In this document: positions 53,872 through 61,820 of the stretch, piece after piece
Layout: each line of letters starts with the position of its first letter
Position numbering within the stretch: the stretch's first letter is position 1
Source of the DNA: Chryseolinea soli
Lineage (GTDB): Bacteria; Bacteroidota; Bacteroidia; Cytophagales; Cyclobacteriaceae
Reading direction: 5' to 3'
Length of the DNA stretch: 64,000 nucleotides
NCBI RefSeq assembly: GCF_003589925.1
Contig: NZ_CP032382.1
Span: 4,898,001 to 4,962,000, forward strand
Translations under genes and position numbers: made by a program
Notes under the pieces: generated by a model
Seen by the model: the letters and a program-made list of their open reading frames with translations, nothing else
What the model was told of the DNA's origin: nothing
The model's database searches: none

Positions 53872-53974
53872 AAAAAAATGGCAAACCGAACATCGCACCG
53901 CTACAACCGCCTACCCTTGCTCCCTTCCGGTCCTGGGGGAGTTCAGCAGGAGCTGGTCGTGCCGATTTGCCGGT
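53872..53974 (-). ncRNA. ffs: Bacterial small signal recognition particle RNA (4.5S-like)
   Basis: On the minus strand the conserved SRP core AGGACCGGAAGGGAGCAAGG is present. It is flanked by a terminal helix GGCAAATCG (from 53971) pairing with CGGTTTGCC (to 53880), followed by seven T as terminator. This matches the Bacteroidota form, where the tetraloop is GGAA. RNA of about 100 nt, partner of Ffh in membrane targeting. Ends judged from the helix. Confidence 0.88.
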
Positions 53975-54037
53975 GCAAAGATACGACGCGCTGGACGTAA
54001 TTGACAAACAGACTCTACAAAAATCCAGCGAAGGCGG

Positions 54038-54280
54038 CTATCCTACTAGTCCTGAGAGATATAAATTAAATTCCATGGCGCTGGCCTCCTCAAAACCATC
54101 CACTTTCAGATCTTCCAGGATGTCCTCACCGAATTCAAGTTCCCGCCGCTCCACCTTTCCGGAGGGAAGCAACGTGAGTTCCGTCCCTTTCCAGAGGATG
54201 GGATTGACCTTCACGAGAATGATCATCTCGTCGAATTCTTTCCGGAAATACTGGTGGACGATATTGCTGTCTTTGCCCAT
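54038..54280 (-). CDS. Small conserved-looking protein, unknown (80 aa)
   Basis: 80 residues, acidic, no signal. VNPILWKGTELTLLPSGKVE and RRELEFGEDILEDLK form a plausible alpha/beta mini-domain. Not recognised. It lies upstream of the SRP RNA on the same strand and divergent to the GNAT gene, 18 bp apart. Confidence 0.65.
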   Translation of the reverse strand: MGKDSNIVHQYFRKEFDEMIILVKVNPILWKGTELTLLPSGKVERRELEFGEDILEDLKVDGFEEASAMEFNLYLSGLVG

Positions 54281-54298
54281 TTAGCGTTTCTTTAAACC

Positions 54299-54850
54299 AT
54301 GGTTCGACTGGACTTGCCCGAACATTTTCATACGGATCGCCTATCGGTCCGGCGGCTAAGGTACGAAGATGCAGAGGAAATTTTTTACGCCTACGCCAGC
54401 AAGCCCGAAGCTACCCGCTACATTTCCTGGCCCACGCACGAATCGCTCGCCGACACAAAATCCTTTCTCCGCTACGCCGTGGCCGCATGGGACGCCGGGA
54501 CGGATTATTCCTTCTCTGTCCGCTTGAAAGAAAGCAACCGCCTCATCGGCAGCTTTGGGGTGATCAATGAAGACGGGAAGTTGCAGTTCGGCTACATCTT
54601 CAGTCCGTCGCAATGGGGCAGGGGCTATGCCACCGAGGTGTGCCGCGCCATGATGATGTTGCTCCGTGATCAGTATGGTGTCTACCGCATTCAAAGCTTT
54701 GTCGATGCCGAAAATGTAGCCTCCGCCCGGGTGCTCGAAAAAAGCGGGCTGGTGGAAGAGGCGCGGCTGCCAAATTGGTTCCGATTTGTCAACCAGCGCT
54801 ACAAAGTGAAAGACTGTATCCATTACAGATTGCCGATGGACTTGCGTTGA
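54299..54850 (+). CDS. GNAT-family N-acetyltransferase, RimJ-like
   Basis: 183 residues. TDRLSVRRLRYEDAEEIF at the N-terminus, FGYIFSPSQWGRGYATEV with the acetyl-CoA loop, and ENVASARVLEKSGLVEEARL at the C-terminus are typical of RimJ/RimL-type acetyltransferases. Target unknown. Confidence 0.92.
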   Translation: MVRLDLPEHFHTDRLSVRRLRYEDAEEIFYAYASKPEATRYISWPTHESLADTKSFLRYAVAAWDAGTDYSFSVRLKESNRLIGSFGVINEDGKLQFGYIFSPSQWGRGYATEVCRAMMMLLRDQYGVYRIQSFVDAENVASARVLEKSGLVEEARLPNWFRFVNQRYKVKDCIHYRLPMDLR

Positions 54851-54938
54851 AAAGAAATCATTTTTTAGGCATTTCAATCGATTGTAGTCAAATAAATGCT
54901 ACATTCAGGATCACCAAAACCACCTATGCGCGCTGTGT

Positions 54939-55550
54939 ATGTTTGTTAACGCACACACCGATTTGCCCAAAGACCCAACCTCCGGCACTACCGGAAAAGG
55001 GCAGATCCTGGACGATCACTACCTGTGGCAAAATTTCCGCAAGGACAACGAGCTGGCTTTTTCCATGCTCTACAATAAATACACCCCCAAGCTTTTTAAT
55101 TATGGCATGCACTATTGCGCCGACCGCGACCTGGTGTTGGACTGCCTGCAAGAATTATTCTCGTCTTTCTGGGCAAAGCGCAAAACCCTGCCCGATGTAT
55201 ACTCGATCAGTTCCTATCTCTTCAAATCCTTCCGCCGGCTGCTGTTGAAAAAGCTGAATTGGCGCAGGCGGTTCCTGATTTCACTGGACACAAATTCACG
55301 TCACAGCTTCGAGATCACACTGCCCTTCGAACACACCCTCGAGCAACAGGAACTGGAAACCGAGCGCAGCGAGATGCTAAAGCGCAACTTGCAAAAGCTT
55401 ACCCGCCGCCAACGCGAAGCGCTCTTCCTGAAATTCTACAACGACCTGAACTATGCCGACATCGCTTCCATCATGGAACTGCAGGTGGATTCGGTATACA
55501 ACATCATCTCCAAAGCTTTGGACAGCCTCCGGCAGGAAATGAAGCACTGA
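54939..55550 (+). CDS. ECF sigma factor without adjacent anti-sigma gene
   Basis: 203 residues, region 2 around DLVLDCLQELFSSFWAKR, region 4 LTRRQREALFLKFYNDLNYA with helix-turn-helix ADIASIMELQVDSVYN. Bacteroidota FecI-type factors usually precede a fecR gene; here the next gene (convergent) is a dioxygenase. So the anti-sigma factor and targets are elsewhere or the sigma is controlled differently. A TACATTCA at 54900-54907 approximates a -7 box. Confidence 0.9.
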   Translation: MFVNAHTDLPKDPTSGTTGKGQILDDHYLWQNFRKDNELAFSMLYNKYTPKLFNYGMHYCADRDLVLDCLQELFSSFWAKRKTLPDVYSISSYLFKSFRRLLLKKLNWRRRFLISLDTNSRHSFEITLPFEHTLEQQELETERSEMLKRNLQKLTRRQREALFLKFYNDLNYADIASIMELQVDSVYNIISKALDSLRQEMKH

Positions 55551-56543
55551 TCACAGGGAAGCTGTCCGCACCGCTTCAAAGGAATTTTGCTCATCCCAGG
55601 CTAGCACAAGCCTGTTCACTTTCTCGTCGGCGCCCCTTTTGAAAACCAGCGACATGTTATAGAACGCGTTGGCATCGAACGTGTCTTTCGCTTTCCAGAT
55701 CACCTCCATGGTGGGCGTAATCGGCATGGTCATGTAGAGCGTTTCGCCGCGGTTGGTGATTTCGATGATCATGCTGGTGAATTCTTTTCCATACAATTCG
55801 TTGACCAATCTTTCGATGCCGCCGGTGCAATCCAATTTGTATTTGCCCGTATAGGACTGCAATACCTTCTCTGTTACCTTACCCGGTTTTGCCTGACGGA
55901 TGTGGATGTCGAAATCCATTTTTGCGAGGGCACTGCTGCGGTCGATAGTACGGGTGACTTGTTTTTGTTCTTCGTGCGTGAGGTCGTTATAGATACCATC
56001 GGTTTTGTTTCGCTCCTCGCCATCGAAATAGAGTTGTGTCACCATCTCGTGGTAGCCGCGTTTAGAAACTTTGTAGTGAATATGGCGTGCCCGCGAGGCG
56101 TACAGGCCCGGAACAACGGTTTTGAAAGAAAAGCGGCCTTCGGCATTCGTGATGGCCTGCCCCCAGCCTTGAAAGTTCGGGTCATGTTCGCCTTTGGTGT
56201 TGAATTCATGATTGTACTTTCCAAAATGATTCGCTTGCCACGTCTCCACGATCGCACCTTCCACAGGTTTGCAGTCGTCATCCAATATTCTTCCGGATAC
56301 TTCCAGCAGTTCGCCTTTTGCTGTTCCGCTTTGGCCGGTCACCTGCGTGAGGTCAACGTCGTGGTCCAACTGGCTACGCGATTTCATAGGTGGAAATGGC
56401 CCCAGCTCCAGGGCCGGAGTAGTTTCGCAAGTGTCGGGGTCAGTGGCCTTTCCGATCGCAGAGAGGCCTGCCATGGATCCGGTGGCCACGCCTAGTCCGA
56501 GGCGCAACCAATGGCGCCGGTTGAATTTGGTTGGGGTTTTCAT
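55551..56543 (-). CDS. Tat-exported intradiol ring-cleavage dioxygenase with DUF3471-like tail
   Basis: 330 residues from ATG 56543. Tat motif NRRHWLRLGLG. The intradiol core (about 60-235) has GRILDDDCKPVEGAIVETWQ, the iron ligands Tyr in FGKYNHEF and PGLYASRARHIHYKV with the HxH pair, so the Fe(III) site appears intact. Intradiol enzymes cleave catechols to muconates. The last ~95 residues (YTGKYKLDCTGG...LVLAWDEQNSFEAVR) resemble DUF3471, a domain usually attached to beta-lactamase-like proteins, making an unusual fusion. Stop codons of this and the convergent sigma gene adjoin. Confidence 0.85.
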   Translation of the reverse strand: MKTPTKFNRRHWLRLGLGVATGSMAGLSAIGKATDPDTCETTPALELGPFPPMKSRSQLDHDVDLTQVTGQSGTAKGELLEVSGRILDDDCKPVEGAIVETWQANHFGKYNHEFNTKGEHDPNFQGWGQAITNAEGRFSFKTVVPGLYASRARHIHYKVSKRGYHEMVTQLYFDGEERNKTDGIYNDLTHEEQKQVTRTIDRSSALAKMDFDIHIRQAKPGKVTEKVLQSYTGKYKLDCTGGIERLVNELYGKEFTSMIIEITNRGETLYMTMPITPTMEVIWKAKDTFDANAFYNMSLVFKRGADEKVNRLVLAWDEQNSFEAVRTASL

Positions 56544-56676
56544 AGGGGTTTTTGATGGTTGGTCTAAGCTACCCAAGGGGTCCCACAATTCATAGACTTT
56601 CGATGAAAGCTGGGCCGAGAGAGCGGTTAAATAGACCGCGATGTGGTATTTTTAGTGAACACAAAACCCTCTCGTT

Positions 56677-57498
56677 ATGGAACAAATAAACACGTACACC
56701 AAAGCCTTCACGGATTGGATCATCGTCTTCGGTCCCAAAGTGTTGGGCGCCTTGATCGTTTTTATTGTTGGTCTTTACATTACCAACTGGCTCTCGCGGC
56801 TCGTCTGGAAGTCCATGAATCGCCGCAACTTCGACGTGTCGCTGCAATCATTCCTCAGCAGCCTGATCAGCGTGGGCTTGAAGATTCTGTTGCTGGTCAC
56901 GGTCGCCGGCATGTTGGGCATTCAAACCACTTCCTTTGTGGCCTTGATCGGTGCACTGGGACTTGCAGTAGGCCTGGCGTTGCAAGGCTCGCTGGCCAAC
57001 TTCGCGGGCGGTGTCCTCATCCTCGTGTTCAAGCCCTTCAAGGTAGGTGACGTCATCGAAACCCTGGGGCAAACCGGCGTGGTGCAGGAGATCCAGATCT
57101 TCAACACCATTTTGCTTACGGGCGAAAACAAGACCGTGATCCTCGCCAACGGAGCGGTCTCCAATGGAACCATCGTCAACCATTCCAAACACGGAACTCT
57201 CCGGGTGGACATCACCCTGGGCATTGCGCCTGATAACGATATGCAAAAGGTGCGGCAGGTGGTGGAGAACACGATGATTGCCAATCCTCATGTTCTAAAG
57301 GATCCTAAACCAACGGTCAACATCCTCAAAGTCGCCGACGGCATGGTGACACTCGCGGTGAGGCCCTATGCGGAAACCGGTCATTATTGGGACGTGTACT
57401 TTGAATTACAGGAAACGCTGAAGACGGCGTTTGAGAAGAACGCTATAGCGCCGCCCTTGCATACCTATGTGGTGGTGAACAAAAACCAGGCAGCCTAA
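56677..57498 (+). CDS. Small-conductance mechanosensitive channel (MscS)
   Basis: 273 residues. Three membrane helices; the pore-lining segment contains ALGLAVGLALQGSLANFAGG, followed by the beta-domain entry FKPFKVGDVIETLGQTG. Typical MscS core without N-terminal extension. Relieves hypo-osmotic pressure. Converges with the TrpF-like gene with a 4-bp overlap. Confidence 0.95.
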   Translation: MEQINTYTKAFTDWIIVFGPKVLGALIVFIVGLYITNWLSRLVWKSMNRRNFDVSLQSFLSSLISVGLKILLLVTVAGMLGIQTTSFVALIGALGLAVGLALQGSLANFAGGVLILVFKPFKVGDVIETLGQTGVVQEIQIFNTILLTGENKTVILANGAVSNGTIVNHSKHGTLRVDITLGIAPDNDMQKVRQVVENTMIANPHVLKDPKPTVNILKVADGMVTLAVRPYAETGHYWDVYFELQETLKTAFEKNAIAPPLHTYVVVNKNQAA

Positions 57499-58049
57499 TC
57501 TGCGTCCAATTCCTCCAGGATGGCGGCCAGGGCATCGAAGTCTTTCAACCCGGGTCTGATCTCGGCGCTGCCATTCAGGGCGATGCCTTTCATGATGGGA
57601 TCGTGGAGGGCGCGCTCCAGGTCTTCCTTGGTCTCTATAGAAAGTAGCGAAGGGTATGGAGAAGCCACGGCCGTGTCATGGCGCTGAAGCAGGTAGGACG
57701 GCTGCAGGGAGGCCTGTGTTGGTACGTCGCCCGGATCAACGCGGAGAATGAATGACAGGGGAAGGGTTTCGAACAATTTCAGTTCGGCAGGGGACAGCTC
57801 TACATAATCGGGTTTGTAATCTTCCAGGATCCGCTCCAGGTCCTCCTTCCGGCGAAGGCCATAGATCTCGGCCACCATCGAAGGTCCGGTCACCCACCCG
57901 CGGATTTCCTGGTAAAGCTTGGGTTCCATGTAGTGCGGTGTTCCCTCGACAACCGAAAATCCCAACAGGTCCACACCCATTCCCGCAAAATAGCGGGCAT
58001 CGCTCAGGTTGGTGATGTTTCCGGCTTTTACTAACGTTTTAAGCGGCAT
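57495..58049 (-). CDS. TrpF-like beta/alpha-barrel protein, catalytic Cys missing
   Basis: 184 residues of the phosphoribosylanthranilate isomerase family, starting LVKAGNITNLSDARYFAGMG. TrpF has VKICG at this place, where Cys is the general base; here it is VKAGN. The barrel strand that should carry the catalytic Asp reads LQRHDTAV rather than LLDS. ALNGSAEIRPGLKDFDAL keeps the phosphate-binding region. So it is probably not a functional TrpF but a paralog with another role. No other trp gene lies in the window. Confidence 0.7.
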   Translation of the reverse strand: MPLKTLVKAGNITNLSDARYFAGMGVDLLGFSVVEGTPHYMEPKLYQEIRGWVTGPSMVAEIYGLRRKEDLERILEDYKPDYVELSPAELKLFETLPLSFILRVDPGDVPTQASLQPSYLLQRHDTAVASPYPSLLSIETKEDLERALHDPIMKGIALNGSAEIRPGLKDFDALAAILEELDAD

Positions 58050-58071
58050 AGTTTTAATACTGGATAAAAAA

Positions 58072-58079
58072 TAACTTTG
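58072..58079 (+). promoter_or_regulatory. -7 promoter element TAACTTTG
   Basis: Exact match to TAnnTTTG. Transcription would begin near 58086, downstream of TTG 58077, supporting GTG 58131 as the start of the following gene. No clear -33 TTG was found. Confidence 0.5.
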
Positions 58080-58130
58080 TACCCAATTACGTTCAAAGGT
58101 GTGCCGGGATTAAAGAAAAACCAATTATCG

Positions 58131-58823
58131 GTGAAGCATTTTTTAAGATTCTTATGCGCCCTGGTGGGGTTGGCGGCCGTTTCCTGTTCTTCCGATGAGG
58201 TGCGCAAGACCGATGCCGGCATAGACTTTTATCCCCTTCAAAAAGGCCGCTACCAGATCTATGACGTGAACCAGATCAAATACACGCTGGGCGTGCCCGA
58301 AACCCTCGCCTACGAATTGAAGATCTTGGTGACGGACTCCTTTGCCGTCCAGGAAGGTTATTCTTATGTCACGTATCGCTACAAACGCACCGGGGGAGAA
58401 ACCGACTGGACCTACCTGGACACGTGGTCGTCGACGGTGAACGACCGGCAAGCCGTCCAGAGTGAAGCCAATACATCTTATCTAAAACTCAAATTTCCGT
58501 TGAAAGAAGGCGCCACCTGGAACGGCAACCTCTATAACAATGGCACAGCCGAAGACTATCTGCTCCAGGATGTCGACCAATCCCAAACGTTCAATCAAAA
58601 AGCATTCGACAACTGCGTCACGGTGAAGCAAAGCGACAACGAAGATCTCATTGTCTTCCTGGACAAGCGAAAAGAGGTCTATGCAAAAAACGTTGGCTTG
58701 GTCTACAAGGAAACCACGCAGCTCCATTATTGCACCGACACCAACGAGGGTTGTCTCGGACAACAGGTCGTGAACGAAGGGATCATCTACACGCAAACCA
58801 TAAAAGCATATGGCTTGGAATAG
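58131..58823 (+). CDS. Putative lipoprotein, unknown
   Basis: 230 residues from GTG 58131 (MKHFLRFLCALVGLAAVSC), which gives a clean signal peptide with Cys as lipidation site. A frame to TTG 58077 would start inside the promoter; GTG 58101 is a third option. Mature part beta-rich with paired Cys residues (CVTVK, HYCTDTNEGC). Unrecognised. It overlaps the subtilase gene by 14 bp, so translation is probably coupled. Confidence 0.8.
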   Translation: MKHFLRFLCALVGLAAVSCSSDEVRKTDAGIDFYPLQKGRYQIYDVNQIKYTLGVPETLAYELKILVTDSFAVQEGYSYVTYRYKRTGGETDWTYLDTWSSTVNDRQAVQSEANTSYLKLKFPLKEGATWNGNLYNNGTAEDYLLQDVDQSQTFNQKAFDNCVTVKQSDNEDLIVFLDKRKEVYAKNVGLVYKETTQLHYCTDTNEGCLGQQVVNEGIIYTQTIKAYGLE

Positions 58824-60429
58824 GTTGATCGTTTTGCTGGGGTTTATTTTCATTTCCTCGGTGGCCACCGCCCAGGTGAATCGCTACATGGTATTCTTTA
58901 AAGACAAAGCCGGCACATCCTACAGCACCAGTGCACCTAAAGCCTTTCTTTCTCAACGCGCCGTTGATCGCCGGATCCAACAAGACATTGCCATTACCGA
59001 ACAGGATTTTCCCGTGAATGCCGGCTATGTTCAAAGCGTCGCAGCAACCGGAGCATCCGTATTTTTCCCCACGCGTTGGATGAATGGTGTGCTGGTGCAA
59101 TGCGATGTTTCCGTGTTGACCGCTGTGCAGGCGCTGTCCTTTGTAGACCACGTTGAATGGGTTGCCCCCAATGCGAGGTTGGCCAACGGTCGCAAAAAGA
59201 ACAACAAGGCAGTGAAAGCCCAGGAAGCGCCGGCCAAGACCCAGGCGCAACTCCAGTTAATTGGTCTTGACGAAATGCAGGAAGCCGGCTACAAAGGCGA
59301 GAACATGCTGGTAGCGATTTTCGACGGCGGCTTTCCCGGTGTGAACACCGCTACGCCTTTTCACCACCTGATCCAGGAGAACCGCATCGACTTGCTCGCT
59401 TCGCATGATTTTGTGGGCAACACCGACAATGTGTTTCAATACGACGAACACGGCACCGAAGTATTCTCCGTCATCGCCGCCAACCAGGACGGCGTGTTCA
59501 CGGGCGGGTCTTATGAAGCAAACTACCAGCTCTACGTCACGGAAGATACCGACAGCGAATATCGCATCGAAGAATACAACTGGCTCTTTGCCGCCGAGCG
59601 CGCGGATAGCGCGGGCGTTGACATCGTCAACTCTTCATTAGGCTATTACGACTTCGACGACGCCACCATGAACTATGCTAAGAACGCCATGGATGGAAAG
59701 ACCACGGTGATCTCGCGGGCAGCGCAATGGGCGGCAGACCGGGGCATGGTCATCGTGTGCAGCGCAGGCAACGAAGGCGCCACGGCCTGGCAGATCATTA
59801 CCGCCCCGGCCGACGCCAAAGATGTGTTGGCCGTAGCCAGCGTCACCAGCGGTGGCGCGCGTTCCGCCTCCAGTTCGATCGGCCCTTCGGCCGATGGCCG
59901 GATAAAGCCGGATGTGGCAGCCATGGGGGTGAGCACGAGCATCATCCGTCCCGACGGCACTACCAGCATAGCGACGGGCACGTCGTTGTCGGCGCCCCTC
60001 ATCACCAGCCTTGCCGCCGGCGTGTGGGAGCGGTACCCGAAACTGAGCAACAAGGAAGTGATCGATGTCATCCGCAAATCCGCCTCCCAGGCCAAGAATC
60101 CGGACAATCTTTTAGGTTACGGCATCCCTAATTTCAGAGCGGTGGTGAACTACATTGAGCAGATGCCTCAAGAGGACACGTTCGATGTATATCCCAATCC
60201 CGTCAACCACGATACATTGACCATTCGCCCGTTCGATCCCAACCAGGTGGCCACCTGTCGGCTGGAGCTTTTGTCGGCCCAAGGGGCCGTCGTGTTTCAA
60301 GGCGAAACCACGTTCTCGTGGCTGAACCGTGCCTACACCGTCAACCTCGCCCCGGTATCGTCGGGATATTATGTTCTGCGGGTTACATGGGGCGATAAAC
60401 GATTCACCTATAAGCTCATAAAAATATAA
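58810..60429 (+). CDS. Secreted S8 subtilisin-like protease with T9SS sorting domain
   Basis: 539 residues. Signal peptide ends TAQ (22). Catalytic triad Asp172 (IFDGG), His214 (EHGTEV), Ser392 (GTSLSAP) and oxyanion Asn321 (SAGNEG). The C-terminal ~75 residues (DVYPNPVNHDTLTIRPFDPN start, SSGYYVLRVTWGDKRFTYKL end) are a type A T9SS sorting domain. So it is secreted to the surface by the type IX system, which implies gliding/T9SS machinery elsewhere. Substrate unknown. Coupled to the upstream lipoprotein gene. Confidence 0.94.
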   Translation: MAWNRLIVLLGFIFISSVATAQVNRYMVFFKDKAGTSYSTSAPKAFLSQRAVDRRIQQDIAITEQDFPVNAGYVQSVAATGASVFFPTRWMNGVLVQCDVSVLTAVQALSFVDHVEWVAPNARLANGRKKNNKAVKAQEAPAKTQAQLQLIGLDEMQEAGYKGENMLVAIFDGGFPGVNTATPFHHLIQENRIDLLASHDFVGNTDNVFQYDEHGTEVFSVIAANQDGVFTGGSYEANYQLYVTEDTDSEYRIEEYNWLFAAERADSAGVDIVNSSLGYYDFDDATMNYAKNAMDGKTTVISRAAQWAADRGMVIVCSAGNEGATAWQIITAPADAKDVLAVASVTSGGARSASSSIGPSADGRIKPDVAAMGVSTSIIRPDGTTSIATGTSLSAPLITSLAAGVWERYPKLSNKEVIDVIRKSASQAKNPDNLLGYGIPNFRAVVNYIEQMPQEDTFDVYPNPVNHDTLTIRPFDPNQVATCRLELLSAQGAVVFQGETTFSWLNRAYTVNLAPVSSGYYVLRVTWGDKRFTYKLIKI

Positions 60430-60473
60430 GCCCCTCGGGTGCCGATCGCGCGTAGAAGATAGAACTTTACGCT

Positions 60474-60481
60474 TATTTTTG
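60474..60481 (+). promoter_or_regulatory. -7 promoter element for rpe
   Basis: TATTTTTG matches TAnnTTTG, 18 bp before the rpe start codon, implying a very short leader. Confidence 0.4.
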
Positions 60482-60498
60482 CGGCAGAACAACGCACC

Positions 60499-61155
60499 AT
60501 GCAAACTCCGGTAATCGCTCCCTCCATACTCGCCGCCGACTTCGGCAACCTTGAACGCGAGGTGAAAATGATCAACGACAGCCAGGCCGACTGGATTCAC
60601 GTGGACATTATGGACGGGGTCTTTGTCCCCAACTTTTCCATGGGATTGCCGGTGGTCGAAGCCGTGAAGCGCCACGCCAAGAAACCCCTGGATGTTCACC
60701 TGATGATCGTGAATCCCGACCATTACCTGGCTGCCTTTTGCAAGGCCGGCGCGCATAGCATTTCCGTGCACGTGGAGGCTTGCCCGCATTTGCACAGCAC
60801 GATCCAGCAGATCAAGGCGTTGGGTTGCAAAGCTGGCGTGGCCATCAATCCGCATACCCCGGTGGTGCAGTTGGAGAACATCATTGCCGACATCGACCTG
60901 GTTTGTGTCATGTCGGTGAATCCCGGTTTCGGGGGGCAGAAATTCATCGAGCACACCTATCGCAAGGTGGAGAAGCTCAAAAAGATGATCCTCGATGCCA
61001 ACGCGAGCGCCCTCATCGAAATAGACGGCGGTGTGAACCAGCAAAATGCGAAGCCTCTGCTGGATGCGGGCGCCGATGTGCTGGTGGCCGGAAACTTCGT
61101 ATTCAGCGCGGCGAATCCCATAGACGTGATCGCCCGGCTGAAGGCCACACATTAA
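60499..61155 (+). CDS. rpe: Ribulose-phosphate 3-epimerase
   Basis: 218 residues. Metal-binding and catalytic motifs intact: IHVDIMDGVFVPNFSMG, LDVHLMIVNP, MSVNPGFGGQKFI, IEIDGGVNQQN. Interconverts ribulose-5-phosphate and xylulose-5-phosphate in the pentose phosphate pathway. Housekeeping gene, own promoter. Confidence 0.97.
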   Translation: MQTPVIAPSILAADFGNLEREVKMINDSQADWIHVDIMDGVFVPNFSMGLPVVEAVKRHAKKPLDVHLMIVNPDHYLAAFCKAGAHSISVHVEACPHLHSTIQQIKALGCKAGVAINPHTPVVQLENIIADIDLVCVMSVNPGFGGQKFIEHTYRKVEKLKKMILDANASALIEIDGGVNQQNAKPLLDAGADVLVAGNFVFSAANPIDVIARLKATH

Positions 61156-61244
61156 TTTTACCGCCCGCGAAGGATGTAAAAACTTTCACGGAACATTCTG
61201 CGTATCTTCGGCAAGATTCTTGTTTTCCTCTATCAAATTTCCGT

Positions 61245-61820
61245 ATGAAGAAGCCTTTTGCGATCATTCTGCTGGCCACCCTGTTTTCCTGTCAGCAAAG
61301 TGTAACCCGCGTGGCCCCCGACACCCAAATCGATCTCAGCGGCCGCTGGAACGATTCCGATTCCCGGCTGGTAGCCGACAAGATGATCTCCGAGCTCATG
61401 GCGTCGGAACGATTCAAGGAATACGCCAAAGAAAAAGGACGAAAGCCCGCCATCGTCGTGGGCCTCATCCGCAACAAAACCAGCGAGCACATCGACTCCG
61501 ATACCTACATCAAGAAACTGGAAGTAGCCATCTACAACTCCAATGTGGCCGAGGTGGTGGAGTCGGAAGAATTTCGTGACAAGCTACGCCTGGAGCGCGC
61601 CCAGCAACAAGACTTTGCCGACCCGGCCACCGTGGCCCAATGGGGCAAGGAGATCGGCGCCAACCTCATGCTCTTTGGAGAAATGACCTCGGAGACGGAC
61701 ACCAGCAACAAAAAGCGCGTCGTCAACTACATCACGACGCTCTACCTCACCGACATCGAGACGGGCAAGCGGGTGTGGTACGGACAGCAGGAGATCAAGA
61801 AATTTGTGAAGAACGGATGA
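61245..61820 (+). CDS. LpoB-like lipoprotein (PBP activator family)
   Basis: 191 residues from ATG 61245. Signal peptide with lipobox LFSC. Mature domain includes PAIVVGLIRNKTSEHIDSDT and GEMTSETDT, as in the LpoB/CsgG-like fold. LpoB activates the peptidoglycan synthase PBP1B in enterobacteria. The stop overlaps the next gene's start (ATGA). Confidence 0.85.
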   Translation: MKKPFAIILLATLFSCQQSVTRVAPDTQIDLSGRWNDSDSRLVADKMISELMASERFKEYAKEKGRKPAIVVGLIRNKTSEHIDSDTYIKKLEVAIYNSNVAEVVESEEFRDKLRLERAQQQDFADPATVAQWGKEIGANLMLFGEMTSETDTSNKKRVVNYITTLYLTDIETGKRVWYGQQEIKKFVKNG

